A stretch of DNA of 64,000 nt from CBDHHC01 sp050633205 (GCA_050633205.1 JBOEGA010000046.1:1-64000); one strand, 5' to 3'. Shown: positions 25,154 through 34,569, counted from the first letter of the stretch. Notes: generated from the sequence alone by a model not told the origin. Numbers and translations are program-made.

Positions 25154-26644
25154 ATGTTTGAAACGTTATCCGATCGTTTATCCAGTGTATTTGACAAGCT
25201 TACGGGGCGTGGGTCGCTTAGTGAGTCTGATGTTAATTCTGCCATGCGTGAAGTCCGTCGGGCTTTGCTTGAGGCGGATGTGGCGCTGGAAGTGGTTAAA
25301 GACTTTACCGATAAGGTGAAGGAAAAGGCGGTTGGTAAGGAAGTCCTGCGCTCTGTTTCTCCAGGACAGATGGTCGTCAAGATTGTGCATGACGAGCTGG
25401 TTGCGATGCTTGGTTCGGATGCGCAGCCGATTGATCTGAATGCGCCTGCACCTGTTACCATTATGATGGTTGGTTTGCAGGGGTCTGGTAAGACGACGAC
25501 AACTGCAAAGATTTCAAAGCGTTTAACTGAAAAACAGAATAAAAAAGTACTTATGGCTTCGCTGGATACGAGACGTCCGGCGGCGCAGGAGCAGTTGCGT
25601 GTTCTTGGTGAGCAGATTTCGGTAGATACACTGCCGATCGTCGCTGGCCAAAATCCGGTTCAGATCGCGAAGCGTGCTAAAGATGCAGCGCGGCTGGGTG
25701 GATATGATGTTGTTATGCTGGATACGGCGGGTCGTCTTCATATTGATGAAGAGCTTATGGCCGAGACTGTGTCTATCCGTGATAATACCGGGCCTCATGA
25801 GACGCTGCTTGTTGCGGACAGTCTGACTGGTCAGGATGCTGTTAATCTGGCGAAGAGCTTTGATGACCGTGTTGGTATTACCGGTATCGTCCTGACCCGT
25901 GTGGATGGTGACGGCCGTGGTGGTGCTGCGCTTTCAACACGTGGTGTTACCGGCAAGCCGATCAAGCTTATCGGTGTCGGTGAGGGCGTTGACGAGCTGG
26001 AAGATTTCCACCCTGAGCGAATCGCCGGGCGTATTCTTGGTATGGGGGATGTGGTTTCTCTTGTTGAGAAAGCTGCTGAAACTATCGATGCTGCCAAAGC
26101 AGAGAAGATGGCCAGGAAGATGCAGAAAGGGACCTTCGATCTGGAGGACCTGTCTGAGCAGTTGAAGCAGATGCAAAAACTTGGTGGAATGTCCAGCCTG
26201 ATGGGAATGATTCCCGGTGTTGGCAAGATGAAGAAGCAGCTAGATGCAGCTAATCTTGATGATTCAATCTTCAAGAGACAGCAGGCCATTATTTCTTCCA
26301 TGACGAGGAAAGAGCGCCGCTCGCCAAAGGTATTGAATGCTTCGCGCAAGAAGCGTGTTGCAGCAGGTTCGGGGACGAGTGTGCAGGATGTTAACAAGCT
26401 CCTGAAAATGCATCGCCAGATGGCGGATATGATGAAAAAAATGGGTAAAAAAGGTGGCCTTGCTTCCATGTTTGGTGGTGGCGGGATGCCGGATATGCCG
26501 CCTGAAGCTATGGAAGAAATGGCTAAAAGTGGCAAAGGAATGCCCGGTTTACCGCCTGGAGGTCTGGGCGGACTTGGTGGGCTAGGAGGCCTTGGTGGTG
26601 GTTTACCACGCGGGTTGCCTGGATTGCCGGGGAAAAAGAAGTAA
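25154..26644 (+). CDS. ffh: Signal recognition particle protein Ffh
   Basis: SRP54 GTPase that binds signal sequences and SRP RNA. In the 496-residue protein the P-loop GLQGSGKTT is at 107-115, DTAGR at 190-194 and TRVDGDGRGG near 248-257. The M domain follows (LGGMSSLMGMIPG, then a methionine-rich segment) and ends in an unusual Gly/Leu/Pro-rich tail (repeated GGLGGLGG) before a basic terminus. It heads ffh-rpsP-rimM. Confidence 0.97.
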   Translation: MFETLSDRLSSVFDKLTGRGSLSESDVNSAMREVRRALLEADVALEVVKDFTDKVKEKAVGKEVLRSVSPGQMVVKIVHDELVAMLGSDAQPIDLNAPAPVTIMMVGLQGSGKTTTTAKISKRLTEKQNKKVLMASLDTRRPAAQEQLRVLGEQISVDTLPIVAGQNPVQIAKRAKDAARLGGYDVVMLDTAGRLHIDEELMAETVSIRDNTGPHETLLVADSLTGQDAVNLAKSFDDRVGITGIVLTRVDGDGRGGAALSTRGVTGKPIKLIGVGEGVDELEDFHPERIAGRILGMGDVVSLVEKAAETIDAAKAEKMARKMQKGTFDLEDLSEQLKQMQKLGGMSSLMGMIPGVGKMKKQLDAANLDDSIFKRQQAIISSMTRKERRSPKVLNASRKKRVAAGSGTSVQDVNKLLKMHRQMADMMKKMGKKGGLASMFGGGGMPDMPPEAMEEMAKSGKGMPGLPPGGLGGLGGLGGLGGGLPRGLPGLPGKKK

Positions 26645-26728
26645 CGAGATTTACGCTTGTTTTGCTGAAGGTAGCAGGAGAAGCGGTTCAGAATTACAGA
26701 TATTGAGATAGACAGAAGGAATAAACGA

Positions 26729-27094
26729 ATGTCATTGAAAATCAGATTGTCCCGTGGTGGGGCGAAAAAGCGTCCTTATTACCGTATTGTTGTTGCAGAT
26801 GCACGCGCACCACGTGATGGTCGTTTTATTGAGAAAGTTGGTACTTACAACCCACTTCTTCCTAAAGACAGCGAAGAGCGTTTTACTATTAAAGAAGAGC
26901 GCATTCAGTACTGGTTGTCTAAAGGTGCGCAGCCTACCGATCGTGTAAAGCGTTTCCTTGATAATGCTGGTCTGTTGAAGCGTGAAGCTCGCAATAACCC
27001 TAAAAAAGCATTGCCTGGTAAAAAAGCTCAAGAGCGTATTGAAGCTGCCAAGCAGGCGGAAGAAGATGCAAAAGCTGAAGCAGCTGCCGAGTAA
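26729..27094 (+). CDS. rpsP: 30S ribosomal protein bS16
   Basis: A 121-residue bS16 with the family N-terminus (SLKIRLSRGGAKKRPYYRIV) and an Ala/Lys/Glu-rich C-terminal extension usual for alphaproteobacteria. It is in the standard order ffh-rpsP-rimM, 84 bases after ffh. Confidence 0.97.
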   Translation: MSLKIRLSRGGAKKRPYYRIVVADARAPRDGRFIEKVGTYNPLLPKDSEERFTIKEERIQYWLSKGAQPTDRVKRFLDNAGLLKREARNNPKKALPGKKAQERIEAAKQAEEDAKAEAAAE

Positions 27095-27104
27095 TATCGT
27101 TTTT

Positions 27105-27142
27105 ACATTGTTCGGCCTTTTTATTATAAGGCCGAACAATGT
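27105..27142 (+). terminator. Perfect 13-bp hairpin between rpsP and rimM
   Basis: ACATTGTTCGGCC (27105-27117) is perfectly complementary to GGCCGAACAATGT (27130-27142), with a 12-base AT-rich loop. No T-run follows. It may reduce read-through into rimM, or act as a processing or stability element. It buries an ATG at 27139, supporting the later rimM start. Confidence 0.6.
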
Positions 27143-27168
27143 ACAGCTCCCTACAGGGTTTGCAGTTT

Positions 27169-27732
27169 ATGGCTGACGCAAGTAAAAATACGCTGGTTTG
27201 TCTGGGTGTTATTTCGGATGCTCACGGAACCAATGGTGAGGTTCTGGTTAAAGCCTATACCGAGTATTGGGAAGATGTTGCTGCCTATGGGGCACTTTTT
27301 GACGAGAACGGCAAAGAGCTTTTTGAGCTGAAAGATGTCCGTGTTGTCAAAAAAGGTGTCATTGCAAAGATCAAGGGTATTCGCTACCGGGATCAGGCAG
27401 AGGCATTGAAAGGGCAGGAGCTCTTTGTTGACCGTTCAAGTCTGCCGTCCGAGGATGATGAGGAAACATGGTACCATGTGGATCTTATCGGGCTAAAGGC
27501 AGTGGATGCGGAAGGCGTTGAGTTTGGTGAAGTGCTGGCTATTCCAAATTTTGGTGCCGGAGATCTTGTCGAAGTCAGGTTGTCAGAAAGTGGCAAGACT
27601 ATTCTTGTTCCATTTACTAAAGAGTGCGTTCCCACTGTAGATATTGCAGGTGGAGTTATGGCTGTCATTGAGCCAGAAGACGATGGTGATGACGGGCATG
27701 GTGAAGCTGCCGATCCGGAAGAGCAGGTATAG
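27169..27732 (+). CDS. rimM: Ribosome maturation factor RimM
   Basis: RimM binds uS19 and helps assemble the 30S head. The protein (187 residues from ATG 27169) has the N-terminal barrel (CLGVISDAHGTNGEVLVKAY) and the PRC-barrel domain (TWYHVDLIGLKAVD, then LVPFTKECVPTVDI). An earlier in-frame ATG at 27139 lies inside a hairpin stem. The usual next genes trmD and rplS are absent here; a convergent HD-GYP gene follows. Confidence 0.94.
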   Translation: MADASKNTLVCLGVISDAHGTNGEVLVKAYTEYWEDVAAYGALFDENGKELFELKDVRVVKKGVIAKIKGIRYRDQAEALKGQELFVDRSSLPSEDDEETWYHVDLIGLKAVDAEGVEFGEVLAIPNFGAGDLVEVRLSESGKTILVPFTKECVPTVDIAGGVMAVIEPEDDGDDGHGEAADPEEQV

Positions 27733-27735
27733 ATT

Positions 27736-28839
27736 TCAAGCAGCCTGAGTTGGAATATTCAGGGCTATCGGTTTGAAGGCTTTGAGAAGTTCCATATCCA
27801 GTTTGCCTTCCATTTTTTCCATTATGCTGAGAGCTTCTTCTCCGGTCATACTTTTTTTGTATGCGCGCTGGTCAACCAGTGCAGAAAAGATATCTATAAT
27901 GGTCAGCATTCTAATGCTGTCTGATATTTCGTTTCCTTTCAGACCTTCGGGATAACCGGAACCGTCCAGCATCTCATGATGGTATAAGGCAAGGTTTATT
28001 ATGAAATCATCGAACTGTTTATCCATACGCAGTATTTCGGCACTGTGTACAGGGTGAGTTTTGATAAGTTCTATTTCTTTTTCATCTAATTTTCCCGGCT
28101 TATCAAGAATGCTCAGGGGGATTTTAATTTTTCCTATATCGTGCATCAAAGCGCCGGTGGCCAGTCTGGCTATCTCGGATTTTGGCATATTGAAATGCAT
28201 TCCAAAGGCGATGGCGAGCCCGGTTACTGTTATTGAATGGCGGTGGGTATAGCTGTGATGGGTTTTTACTGCATCCAGCCAGGTGCCTATACAGGCCTCA
28301 TTCAGAGAAGTAATGAGCTGGTCACAGCAGGTTTCGACTTTATCTACCGGGATACTATCTCCTGACAGTATGGAATCCATTATCTGGTTATTAATGGAGT
28401 TTATCTGCTGGAGGGCTTCACGCTGGTGCGCAGGTAATTCTGTCCAGAGATTCTGTGTTGATTTATTAACCAATTCATTCAGGCAGGCTTCCAGATCCTG
28501 CAGTTCCTGGGATTCCTTTACTGCATCATAAAGACCTGCGGGGCGGCGTAGAATGCGGTCGGCGCCCAGAGCATGTGCTTTTGCTGATGAGGGGTGGTTC
28601 AGGTCGTTGACCAGAAAGATAATTGTCGTGGGAGGAAGTTTCTGCAGATAGTGTTCAGTCTTCACTATGTTATCAGGGTTTTCAAGGTGAATATTAACGA
28701 TTACAAGCAGGGGGTGGTCTTCAAGTTCAGATGGGTCACAGTCCATAGTGTGATGAACGAAATTATATTTGTGTTCGAGCAACTCTGCAAAGATACTACT
28801 ATTCAGTGTTTTTTCGAGAATGATAACTGGCTTCGACAT
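27736..28839 (-). CDS. HD-GYP domain protein, probable c-di-GMP phosphodiesterase
   Basis: A 367-residue protein. The first ~115 residues have the alternating pattern of a receiver domain (LLVIVNIHLENPD, TTIIFLVNDLNHPS, ADRILRRPAG) but without a clear phosphorylatable aspartate. Residues about 195-345 form the HD-GYP domain: HDIGK at 233-237, HHEMLDGSGYPEG around 287-299. It probably hydrolyses c-di-GMP to GMP. The ATG at 28839 is chosen; a GTG at 28851 is possible. It is convergent with rimM with a 3-base gap. Confidence 0.88.
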   Translation of the reverse strand: MSKPVIILEKTLNSSIFAELLEHKYNFVHHTMDCDPSELEDHPLLVIVNIHLENPDNIVKTEHYLQKLPPTTIIFLVNDLNHPSSAKAHALGADRILRRPAGLYDAVKESQELQDLEACLNELVNKSTQNLWTELPAHQREALQQINSINNQIMDSILSGDSIPVDKVETCCDQLITSLNEACIGTWLDAVKTHHSYTHRHSITVTGLAIAFGMHFNMPKSEIARLATGALMHDIGKIKIPLSILDKPGKLDEKEIELIKTHPVHSAEILRMDKQFDDFIINLALYHHEMLDGSGYPEGLKGNEISDSIRMLTIIDIFSALVDQRAYKKSMTGEEALSIMEKMEGKLDMELLKAFKPIALNIPTQAA

Positions 28840-28884
28840 CAAACAGACCACTTTTGAATTTATGGAACAGCGGTCAGTCTACTA

Positions 28885-28922
28885 TAATAATATTAACCCG
28901 AACTTTCTAATGAAAGTCCGGG
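28885..28922 (-). terminator. Terminator after ppa
   Basis: On the minus strand CCCGGACTTTC pairs with GAAAGTTCGGG (28922-28897) around loop ATTA, with one wobble pair, followed by TTAATATTATT. It lies right after the ppa stop. Confidence 0.6.
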
Positions 28923-28931
28923 TGTGAAATA

Positions 28932-29462
28932 CTATTTGTGTTTTGCAATTTCGATAGATTTCGCAATCATCAGTTTTGCTTCTTCAGCATCACCCCAACC
29001 AGTGATTTTTACCCACTTGTTTTTTTCAAGGTCTTTGTAATGTTCGAAAAAGTGAGCAATACGGTTGCGCAACAACTCAGGCAGGTCGTTAATTGAGTTT
29101 GTATTGTCATACATGCCGGAGATTTTCTGAGAAGGGACTGCGATGATTTTCTCATCCTGGCCTGCTTCGTCTTCCATTTTCAGAACGCCTATTGGGCGGC
29201 AGTTCATAATAGCGCCAGGGATGACCTGTCTGTTATTTGCTACAAGCACGTCAACAGGGTCGCCATCATCTGAAAGAGTATGAGGAATGAAACCGTAGTT
29301 TCCCGGATATGCCATGGAAGTATAGAGAAAGCGGTCCACAATCATTGTGCCGGAGTCTTTATCCATTTCATATTTGATTGGATCCCCGCCAATAGGAACT
29401 TCAATAATCACATTAATATCTTCAGGAGGATTATCACCTATGGCGATAGCATCTATACGCAT
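28932..29462 (-). CDS. ppa: Inorganic pyrophosphatase
   Basis: Family I soluble pyrophosphatase of 176 residues that hydrolyses PPi to phosphate. The active-site signature DGDPVDVLV is present, as are YPGNYGFIPHTL and the C-terminal KKNWVKI-like segment (here NKWVKITGW). It is a single-gene unit with its own terminator. Confidence 0.97.
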   Translation of the reverse strand: MRIDAIAIGDNPPEDINVIIEVPIGGDPIKYEMDKDSGTMIVDRFLYTSMAYPGNYGFIPHTLSDDGDPVDVLVANNRQVIPGAIMNCRPIGVLKMEDEAGQDEKIIAVPSQKISGMYDNTNSINDLPELLRNRIAHFFEHYKDLEKNKWVKITGWGDAEEAKLMIAKSIEIAKHK

Positions 29463-29592
29463 ATTAGCCTCTTTATTCTTAGAGCAATTTTTTGTTCAGT
29501 ACTGTGTTAAAGCGCTGAGAAATAATTTAAATACCACAGAATGTCACAGCATTCAGTAAATACAGGGTTATTTTTAAAAGGTATCTATAAAA

Positions 29593-29635
29593 GATAAAAA
29601 TAAAACGGCATGAGAAAGAATTATGCTCATGCCGT
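29593..29635 (-). terminator. Intrinsic terminator after phasin gene
   Basis: On the minus strand ACGGCATGAG (29635-29626) pairs with CTCATGCCGT (29614-29605), followed by TTTATTTTTATC. This is a textbook Rho-independent terminator for the phasin gene. Confidence 0.88.
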
Positions 29636-29652
29636 CAGGGAGGAATTTTAAA

Positions 29653-30099
29653 TTATTTAGACTGTTCAAAGGCTTTAGATGTTGCCTTGTTAATATTCTG
29701 AGTTGCCTCAGTAGCCAGCTTGTTAGTCAGCTCATAGATTTCTTTTGACTGATTACCAAAAATCTCCATTTGCTTTTTTAAGAACTCAGACTGGATCTGA
29801 AACGCTTCAGGTACTGATTTGGTCTGAACCATAGCTTCTGCGGCTTCAAAGGCTGCTGCAGTGTTTTCAGATGCCTGATTCAGGATTTTGTCAGTAATTT
29901 TCTTTGTGCTCTTCTGAGTTGTCTCATATGCTTTTTCCAAAGCCTTATTTGCTTCCTGAGCACTGTCTGTAAGCTTTGAATAAGCTTTTTTGCCTTGTGT
30001 CAGGCCGTCTTCAAGGGCTTTCTGGATTCCTTCCGGAACAGCCATATCCTGAGCAGCTTTAAACATTTCTTCTGTTTGTTTTGTAAAATCAGTGGTCAT
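29653..30099 (-). CDS. Phasin family protein
   Basis: A 148-residue, helix-rich, cysteine-free protein with repeated Ala/Lys/Glu/Gln and the phasin_2-like pattern (TEEMFKAAQDMAVPEGIQKA, then QTKSVPEAFQIQSEFLKKQM). Phasins coat polyhydroxyalkanoate granules, so the organism probably stores PHA. The ATG at 30099 is preceded by GGAG six bases upstream; the open frame extends upstream without coding character. Confidence 0.88.
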   Translation of the reverse strand: MTTDFTKQTEEMFKAAQDMAVPEGIQKALEDGLTQGKKAYSKLTDSAQEANKALEKAYETTQKSTKKITDKILNQASENTAAAFEAAEAMVQTKSVPEAFQIQSEFLKKQMEIFGNQSKEIYELTNKLATEATQNINKATSKAFEQSK

Positions 30100-30436
30100 T
30101 CTGGTCTCCATCACTTTAAATCCGGGGGACATTTGTTCTCTGCAAATAATATAGGCACAACTTTTGTGCGATGCAATATATATTTTTGCGCTGCAATGTA
30201 TTTCGCGGTAAATATGAATGAAATTGGTTACGATTATGTGAAATTTGTTAAGGGCAGAGCTACGAAAAAATTTATGTAAATTAATCATGACAGAGGGCAT
30301 GTTATGAAAACTAATTGCATATGCATAATACTAAAAAACAATATAAGCCGGTGTGCTGATTGATATTCATGTCGAATTTTCCCTGTAATGTAAGCTGTTA
30401 ACTTTTAGTACAATTATTAGTTGAGGGGATTTTCAG
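30100..30436. promoter_or_regulatory. Divergent intergenic region phasin / RTX-like gene
   Basis: 337 AT-rich bases between two divergent genes, expected to hold both promoters. I see no other gene and could not place -35/-10 boxes with confidence. Confidence 0.4.
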
Positions 30437-31423
30437 ATGGGAATATTTGATTTTATTGGTGGGTGGGGCAACAGGACGATCTACGGAACGAGACGGGCTG
30501 ACAATATCAGCGATACTGATCGATCTGACACGATCAAGGCCAGGGGAGGTAATGATACGATCTCTCTGACTTATGGTGATGATCAGGTACATGGCGGCGA
30601 TGGGAATGATACGGTAGAGGTCATGGGTGCCTTGAGTGAATATGAGATTATCATTCCGCAGTTTCTTGTAGCGCCTCCACCAGATGAAAAGATGCTGATT
30701 TTATCTCACCCTGAATATGGTGAGAAAACCATTCGTTATGTTGAAAATATTATTGATGAACAGGGGGGCTTACATCGTGTTGATCTGCTTTTTCAAAACA
30801 GGATATGGGGAACAGATGGAGATGATGTAATTCAGGACAGTAATATTGATGATTTTATCAGTACTCATGGGGGAGATGATCAGATCTCCCTGACATATGG
30901 TGATGATACGGTTTATGGGGGGCAGGGACTTGATATTGTTACTGTTGCCGGAGAGTTGTCTGATTATATCGATTTACCGCCACAAAACCCCAACCTTCCG
31001 GTTGTGCCGGATGTGCGTATTCGTCATGAAGAGTATGGCACAAAAAACCTGACTACATCAGTAGAACTTGTTCAGGATAAAGACGGTGATATCAGGCAGC
31101 TACAGATCATTGATATTGCAGGATCAACGCAAGGCGACAGGCTGGTTGATACTGCCTGGGACGATTATTTAAACGGGCAGGCAGGTGATGATATGCTTTA
31201 CCTGACTACCGGGAAGGACAATGCCTATGGCGGGGAAGGTTATGATATCGCACATGTTTCGGGCAGTCTTGATGACTATATAATTTCGGCTGAAGATTTT
31301 GGCTGGCTTGAGCTTGTTGTTCATATGTATAGTGAGGAATATGGAGACAAGACGCTGAGTAATATTGAGACCATTATGAGTGAAGATGGCGGGGTGTTGA
31401 ACTCTGCAGATTTACTGGCCTAG
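30437..31423 (+). CDS. RTX-like calcium-binding protein made of three repeated units
   Basis: A 328-residue protein with three tandem units of about 100-110 residues. Each starts with a GT/GS-DxI segment, has a GGxD-type calcium-binding stretch (GGNDTISLTYGDDQVHGG; GGDDQISLTYGDDTVYGG; AGDDMLYLTTGKDNAYGG), a G-x-L-x-[ED]-Y segment, and ends with EYG-[EDT]-K-[TN] and an ED/DGG motif. No signal peptide is visible; RTX proteins are usually exported by type I systems, and no such genes are nearby. Function is unknown: surface or structural role is possible. Confidence 0.75.
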   Translation: MGIFDFIGGWGNRTIYGTRRADNISDTDRSDTIKARGGNDTISLTYGDDQVHGGDGNDTVEVMGALSEYEIIIPQFLVAPPPDEKMLILSHPEYGEKTIRYVENIIDEQGGLHRVDLLFQNRIWGTDGDDVIQDSNIDDFISTHGGDDQISLTYGDDTVYGGQGLDIVTVAGELSDYIDLPPQNPNLPVVPDVRIRHEEYGTKNLTTSVELVQDKDGDIRQLQIIDIAGSTQGDRLVDTAWDDYLNGQAGDDMLYLTTGKDNAYGGEGYDIAHVSGSLDDYIISAEDFGWLELVVHMYSEEYGDKTLSNIETIMSEDGGVLNSADLLA

Positions 31424-31445
31424 CCCTGAGTTCAGGTGATGAAAG

Positions 31446-31468
31446 CAGGCTCTTTTCGCAAGAGCCTG
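31446..31468 (-). terminator. Hairpin between convergent genes
   Basis: CAGGCTCTT (31446-31454) and AAGAGCCTG (31460-31468) form a 9-bp stem between the RTX-like gene and the convergent membrane protein gene. Only a short T-run follows on the minus strand. Confidence 0.5.
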
Positions 31469-31475
31469 TCTGAAT

Positions 31476-31862
31476 TCAGGAAAAATATCCAACACAGGAG
31501 AGGTATCCTCCGAGGATCACGAAGAGAACTCCCGGTATAAAAATCATAGGAGTTTTCTGCAGCATTATCTGTCCAATATTTTTCAATGTTCTTGTAAGCG
31601 TCAAGCGGGCTACACCAGCCAGGATGCACAGCCAGCCGAAGATTGTGATGATCAGGCGCCAATCCGGCTCCCAGATGTTATGAGTGAGAGCAATCGCAAT
31701 TCCTGTGGGAAGAGTGAGGATGCCTGACAGAAATATCAGAGCTTCACTTTCAATAAACTCCTGAGCAATGCGTTTTACTGCAGCAGGGTTCAAGGTTATC
31801 AGCAATCCCAGGACAAACAGTACAGGGCCAATTAATTTAGCAAGGAAAATGGATGTTTCCAT
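31476..31862 (-). CDS. Small integral membrane protein of unknown function
   Basis: A 128-residue protein with four predicted helices (around residues 8-25, 41-59, 69-86 and 103-124). I do not recognise a family. It has good codon structure and lies between the RTX-like gene and typA. Confidence 0.7.
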   Translation of the reverse strand: METSIFLAKLIGPVLFVLGLLITLNPAAVKRIAQEFIESEALIFLSGILTLPTGIAIALTHNIWEPDWRLIITIFGWLCILAGVARLTLTRTLKNIGQIMLQKTPMIFIPGVLFVILGGYLSCVGYFS

Positions 31863-31926
31863 TGCGTTGTTCCTTTCGGTAAGTGAATGCCGAAAGAGGA
31901 GTATACACTGTTTTTAAGGGTAATAG

Positions 31927-31970
31927 CGGGAAAGAAATATTGTGAGTTGGGCCGAAAGCCCAACTCACAA
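31927..31970 (-). terminator. Intrinsic terminator after typA
   Basis: TTGTGAGTTGGGC (31940-31952) and GCCCAACTCACAA (31958-31970) form a perfect 13-bp stem with a 5-base loop just after the typA stop. On the minus strand it is followed by TATTTCTTTCCC. Confidence 0.8.
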
Positions 31971-31983
31971 ATCTGTATGTCAA

Positions 31984-33807
31984 TTATTCAGCAGCAGCAC
32001 GTTTTTCGGCTCTTTTGCGCTCATGTGGATCGAGATGGCGCTTTCTGAGGCGGATAGATTCAGGTGTAACTTCTACGAGTTCCTGATCCGTGATGTATGA
32101 TAGTGCACGTTCCAGAGACAGCTTCATAGGAGGTGTAAGCTGGATGGCATCGTCTTTACCTGATGCCCGAACGTTGGAGAGCTTTTTGCCTTTCAGGACG
32201 TTTACTTCCAGGTCGTTGCCCCTTGAATGTTCGCCGATGATCATGCCCTCGTAAACTTTTGTCTGGGGGTCGATCATCAGAGGCCCACGGTCTTCCAGAT
32301 TCCAAAGAGCATAAGCAACTGCATCTCCCTGTGCATTGGAAATCAGAACTCCGGTGCGGCGTCCCTGGATGGTGCCTTTGTGCAGGGCCCAGTCATGGAA
32401 GACACGGTTCATGATTGCTGTGCCACGTGTATCAGACAGAAGCTCACCCTGATAGCCGATCAGGCCGCGTGTCGGTACATGCAGAACAAGTCTCTGACGG
32501 TTGCCGCCTGAAGGTTTCATTTCAAGCAGGTCGCCCTTGCGTTCAGAAAGCTTTTGCACGACGTTACCGGAGAACTCCTCGTCAACGTCGATGATAACTT
32601 CCTCGATTGGCTCCCAGCGATTGCCTTCCTCGTCAGTTTTGATAACAACGCGTGGGCGGGAAACTGTCAGTTCGAAACCTTCACGACGCATTGTTTCGAT
32701 CAAAACGGAAAGCTGAAGCTCACCACGTCCTGCAACTTCGAATGCATCCTTGTCTTCTGTTTCGATAATTTTAAGAGCTACGTTGCCTTCAGCTTCTGAA
32801 AGCAAGCGGTCACGAATTACGCGGCTTTGTACCTTGTCGCCTTCTGTTCCAGCAAGTGGTCCATCGTTAATACGGAAGGTCATAGACAGGGTTGGAGGGT
32901 CAATTGGTTGAGCAGGAATAGGCTCGTTTATGGATGTATCGCAAATTGTGTCTGCCACAGTTGCTGTGGTCAAACCTGCTATAGATACAATATCTCCGGC
33001 AATACCCTCGTCAATTGGCTGACGCTCAAGTCCACGGAATGCAAGAACTTTTGAAATACGGCCCTGTTCAACAACTTTACCTTCACGGGAAAGGGCTTTT
33101 ACCGCCATGTTTGGTTTTACGACCCCGGCTTTTACGCGGCCTGTCAGAATACGACCAAGGAATGGATCTGATTCGATTGTTGTAGCCAGTAGCGAAAATT
33201 CACCTTCGTCTACGCGTGGCACAGGAACATGATCAATAACCATATCAAAAAGGGCGTCCATGTTGTCCTGTGGACCTTCGGGCTTGTCTGACATCCATTC
33301 CTGTTTCGCTGATCCATAGAGGACAGGGAAATCAAGCTGGTGCTCATCTGCATCCAGAGAAGCGAACAGATCGAAGACTTCGTCTATTACTGCTTCGTGG
33401 CGTTCTTCCGGCTTATCGATCTTGTTGATTGCTACAATTGGGCGAAGGCCAATTTTCAGGGCTTTTGAAACAACGAATTTTGTTTGAGGCATTGGGCCTT
33501 CAGCGGCATCGACAAGAACGATAACACCGTCAACCATGCTCAGGATGCGCTCGACCTCTCCACCGAAGTCAGCGTGGCCTGGAGTGTCGATGATATTGAT
33601 GCGTGTGCCTTTCCACTCAAGGCTCGTGCATTTGGCCAGAATGGTAATGCCACGTTCTTTTTCAATATCGTTAGAGTCCATTGCCCGTTCAGCAACACGC
33701 TGATTATCGCGGAATGCGCCAGACTGTTTTAGAAGAACATCGATAAGTGTAGTTTTGCCGTGGTCGACGTGTGCGATTATGGCAATATTTCGCAATTCGG
33801 TAGTCAT
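31984..33807 (-). CDS. typA: Ribosome-associated GTPase TypA/BipA
   Basis: Translational GTPase of 607 residues that acts in ribosome assembly and stress adaptation. The P-loop AHVDHGKTT is at residues 12-20, with the G2/G3 region MDSNDIEKERGITI and DTPGHADFGGEVERIL, and NKIDKPEER. The EF-G-like domains and the TypA-specific C-terminal domain (ending in HLDPHERKRAEKRAA) are complete. Confidence 0.97.
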   Translation of the reverse strand: MTTELRNIAIIAHVDHGKTTLIDVLLKQSGAFRDNQRVAERAMDSNDIEKERGITILAKCTSLEWKGTRINIIDTPGHADFGGEVERILSMVDGVIVLVDAAEGPMPQTKFVVSKALKIGLRPIVAINKIDKPEERHEAVIDEVFDLFASLDADEHQLDFPVLYGSAKQEWMSDKPEGPQDNMDALFDMVIDHVPVPRVDEGEFSLLATTIESDPFLGRILTGRVKAGVVKPNMAVKALSREGKVVEQGRISKVLAFRGLERQPIDEGIAGDIVSIAGLTTATVADTICDTSINEPIPAQPIDPPTLSMTFRINDGPLAGTEGDKVQSRVIRDRLLSEAEGNVALKIIETEDKDAFEVAGRGELQLSVLIETMRREGFELTVSRPRVVIKTDEEGNRWEPIEEVIIDVDEEFSGNVVQKLSERKGDLLEMKPSGGNRQRLVLHVPTRGLIGYQGELLSDTRGTAIMNRVFHDWALHKGTIQGRRTGVLISNAQGDAVAYALWNLEDRGPLMIDPQTKVYEGMIIGEHSRGNDLEVNVLKGKKLSNVRASGKDDAIQLTPPMKLSLERALSYITDQELVEVTPESIRLRKRHLDPHERKRAEKRAAAE

Positions 33808-33993
33808 CTGTTTTTTTATCCGATTTTGAAGCCTGAACCCATCCAGAGAAAATTCTGCTCGACATCAAACATCAAGCGCGATGATCGTTGTTTTGTTTTC
33901 CGGGAAGTTCGCTAATTCCTAATGATTTGCGCTTCCCGTAGCACATTGTATGGAGGATGGCTAGGCTTGAGCGGGTTTAAAGAGGTATTGAGA

Positions 33994-34521
33994 TTAATTT
34001 TCCCAACCAAAACCGATTTTGTTTACCTGAGACTGGCCGAACTGACCTTCCTCGGTTGCGACAATCTGTCCACCCATATGCCTGTAGAAATCTATAGCTG
34101 AATGGTTGTCTTCAAGTGTCCATAAAAGCATACCGCGGAAGCCATAGCTTTTAAGTTGCTTCCTGGCCATGCGGAAGAGTTTTGAGCCGAATCCCAGACC
34201 GTGATAGTCCGGGTGGATATAAAGTTCCATAATTTCCCCGTGATATGGCAATTTATGGTTCTCATTTTCACCGATTGAGGCATAGCCGATCAGGTTGTTG
34301 TCAAAATTGAGTACCAGGATATCAGGGTCTTTTTTCAAGAAGTTACGCCACCATAATGAGCCTCTTCGGGCTATATAGCGTTCAAGATCCAAACAAGGCA
34401 GCATTCCTGTGTACGCATATCTCCAGGCGGCTTCCAGAGTTTCAGCCAGAGAGGGAGCGTCAAGCGGTGATGCCGCGCGTATACTGGTGCAATGTATATC
34501 CATGGTAGTGAGTATAACCAT
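33994..34521 (-). CDS. GNAT family N-acetyltransferase
   Basis: A 175-residue GNAT protein: IRAASPLDAPSLAETLEAAW at the N-terminus, GEIMELYIHPDYHGLGFGSK (the acetyl-CoA loop) in the centre and WTLEDNHSAIDFYRHMGGQI near the end. The substrate is unknown. An in-frame ATG at 34503 is an alternative start. It lies downstream of an SDR gene on the same strand with a 48-base gap. Confidence 0.88.
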   Translation of the reverse strand: MVILTTMDIHCTSIRAASPLDAPSLAETLEAAWRYAYTGMLPCLDLERYIARRGSLWWRNFLKKDPDILVLNFDNNLIGYASIGENENHKLPYHGEIMELYIHPDYHGLGFGSKLFRMARKQLKSYGFRGMLLWTLEDNHSAIDFYRHMGGQIVATEEGQFGQSQVNKIGFGWEN

Positions 34522-34569
34522 ATTCCTGATTTTGGGGAGGGGGTAATATGGTGAATTGGTTAATGCTGT

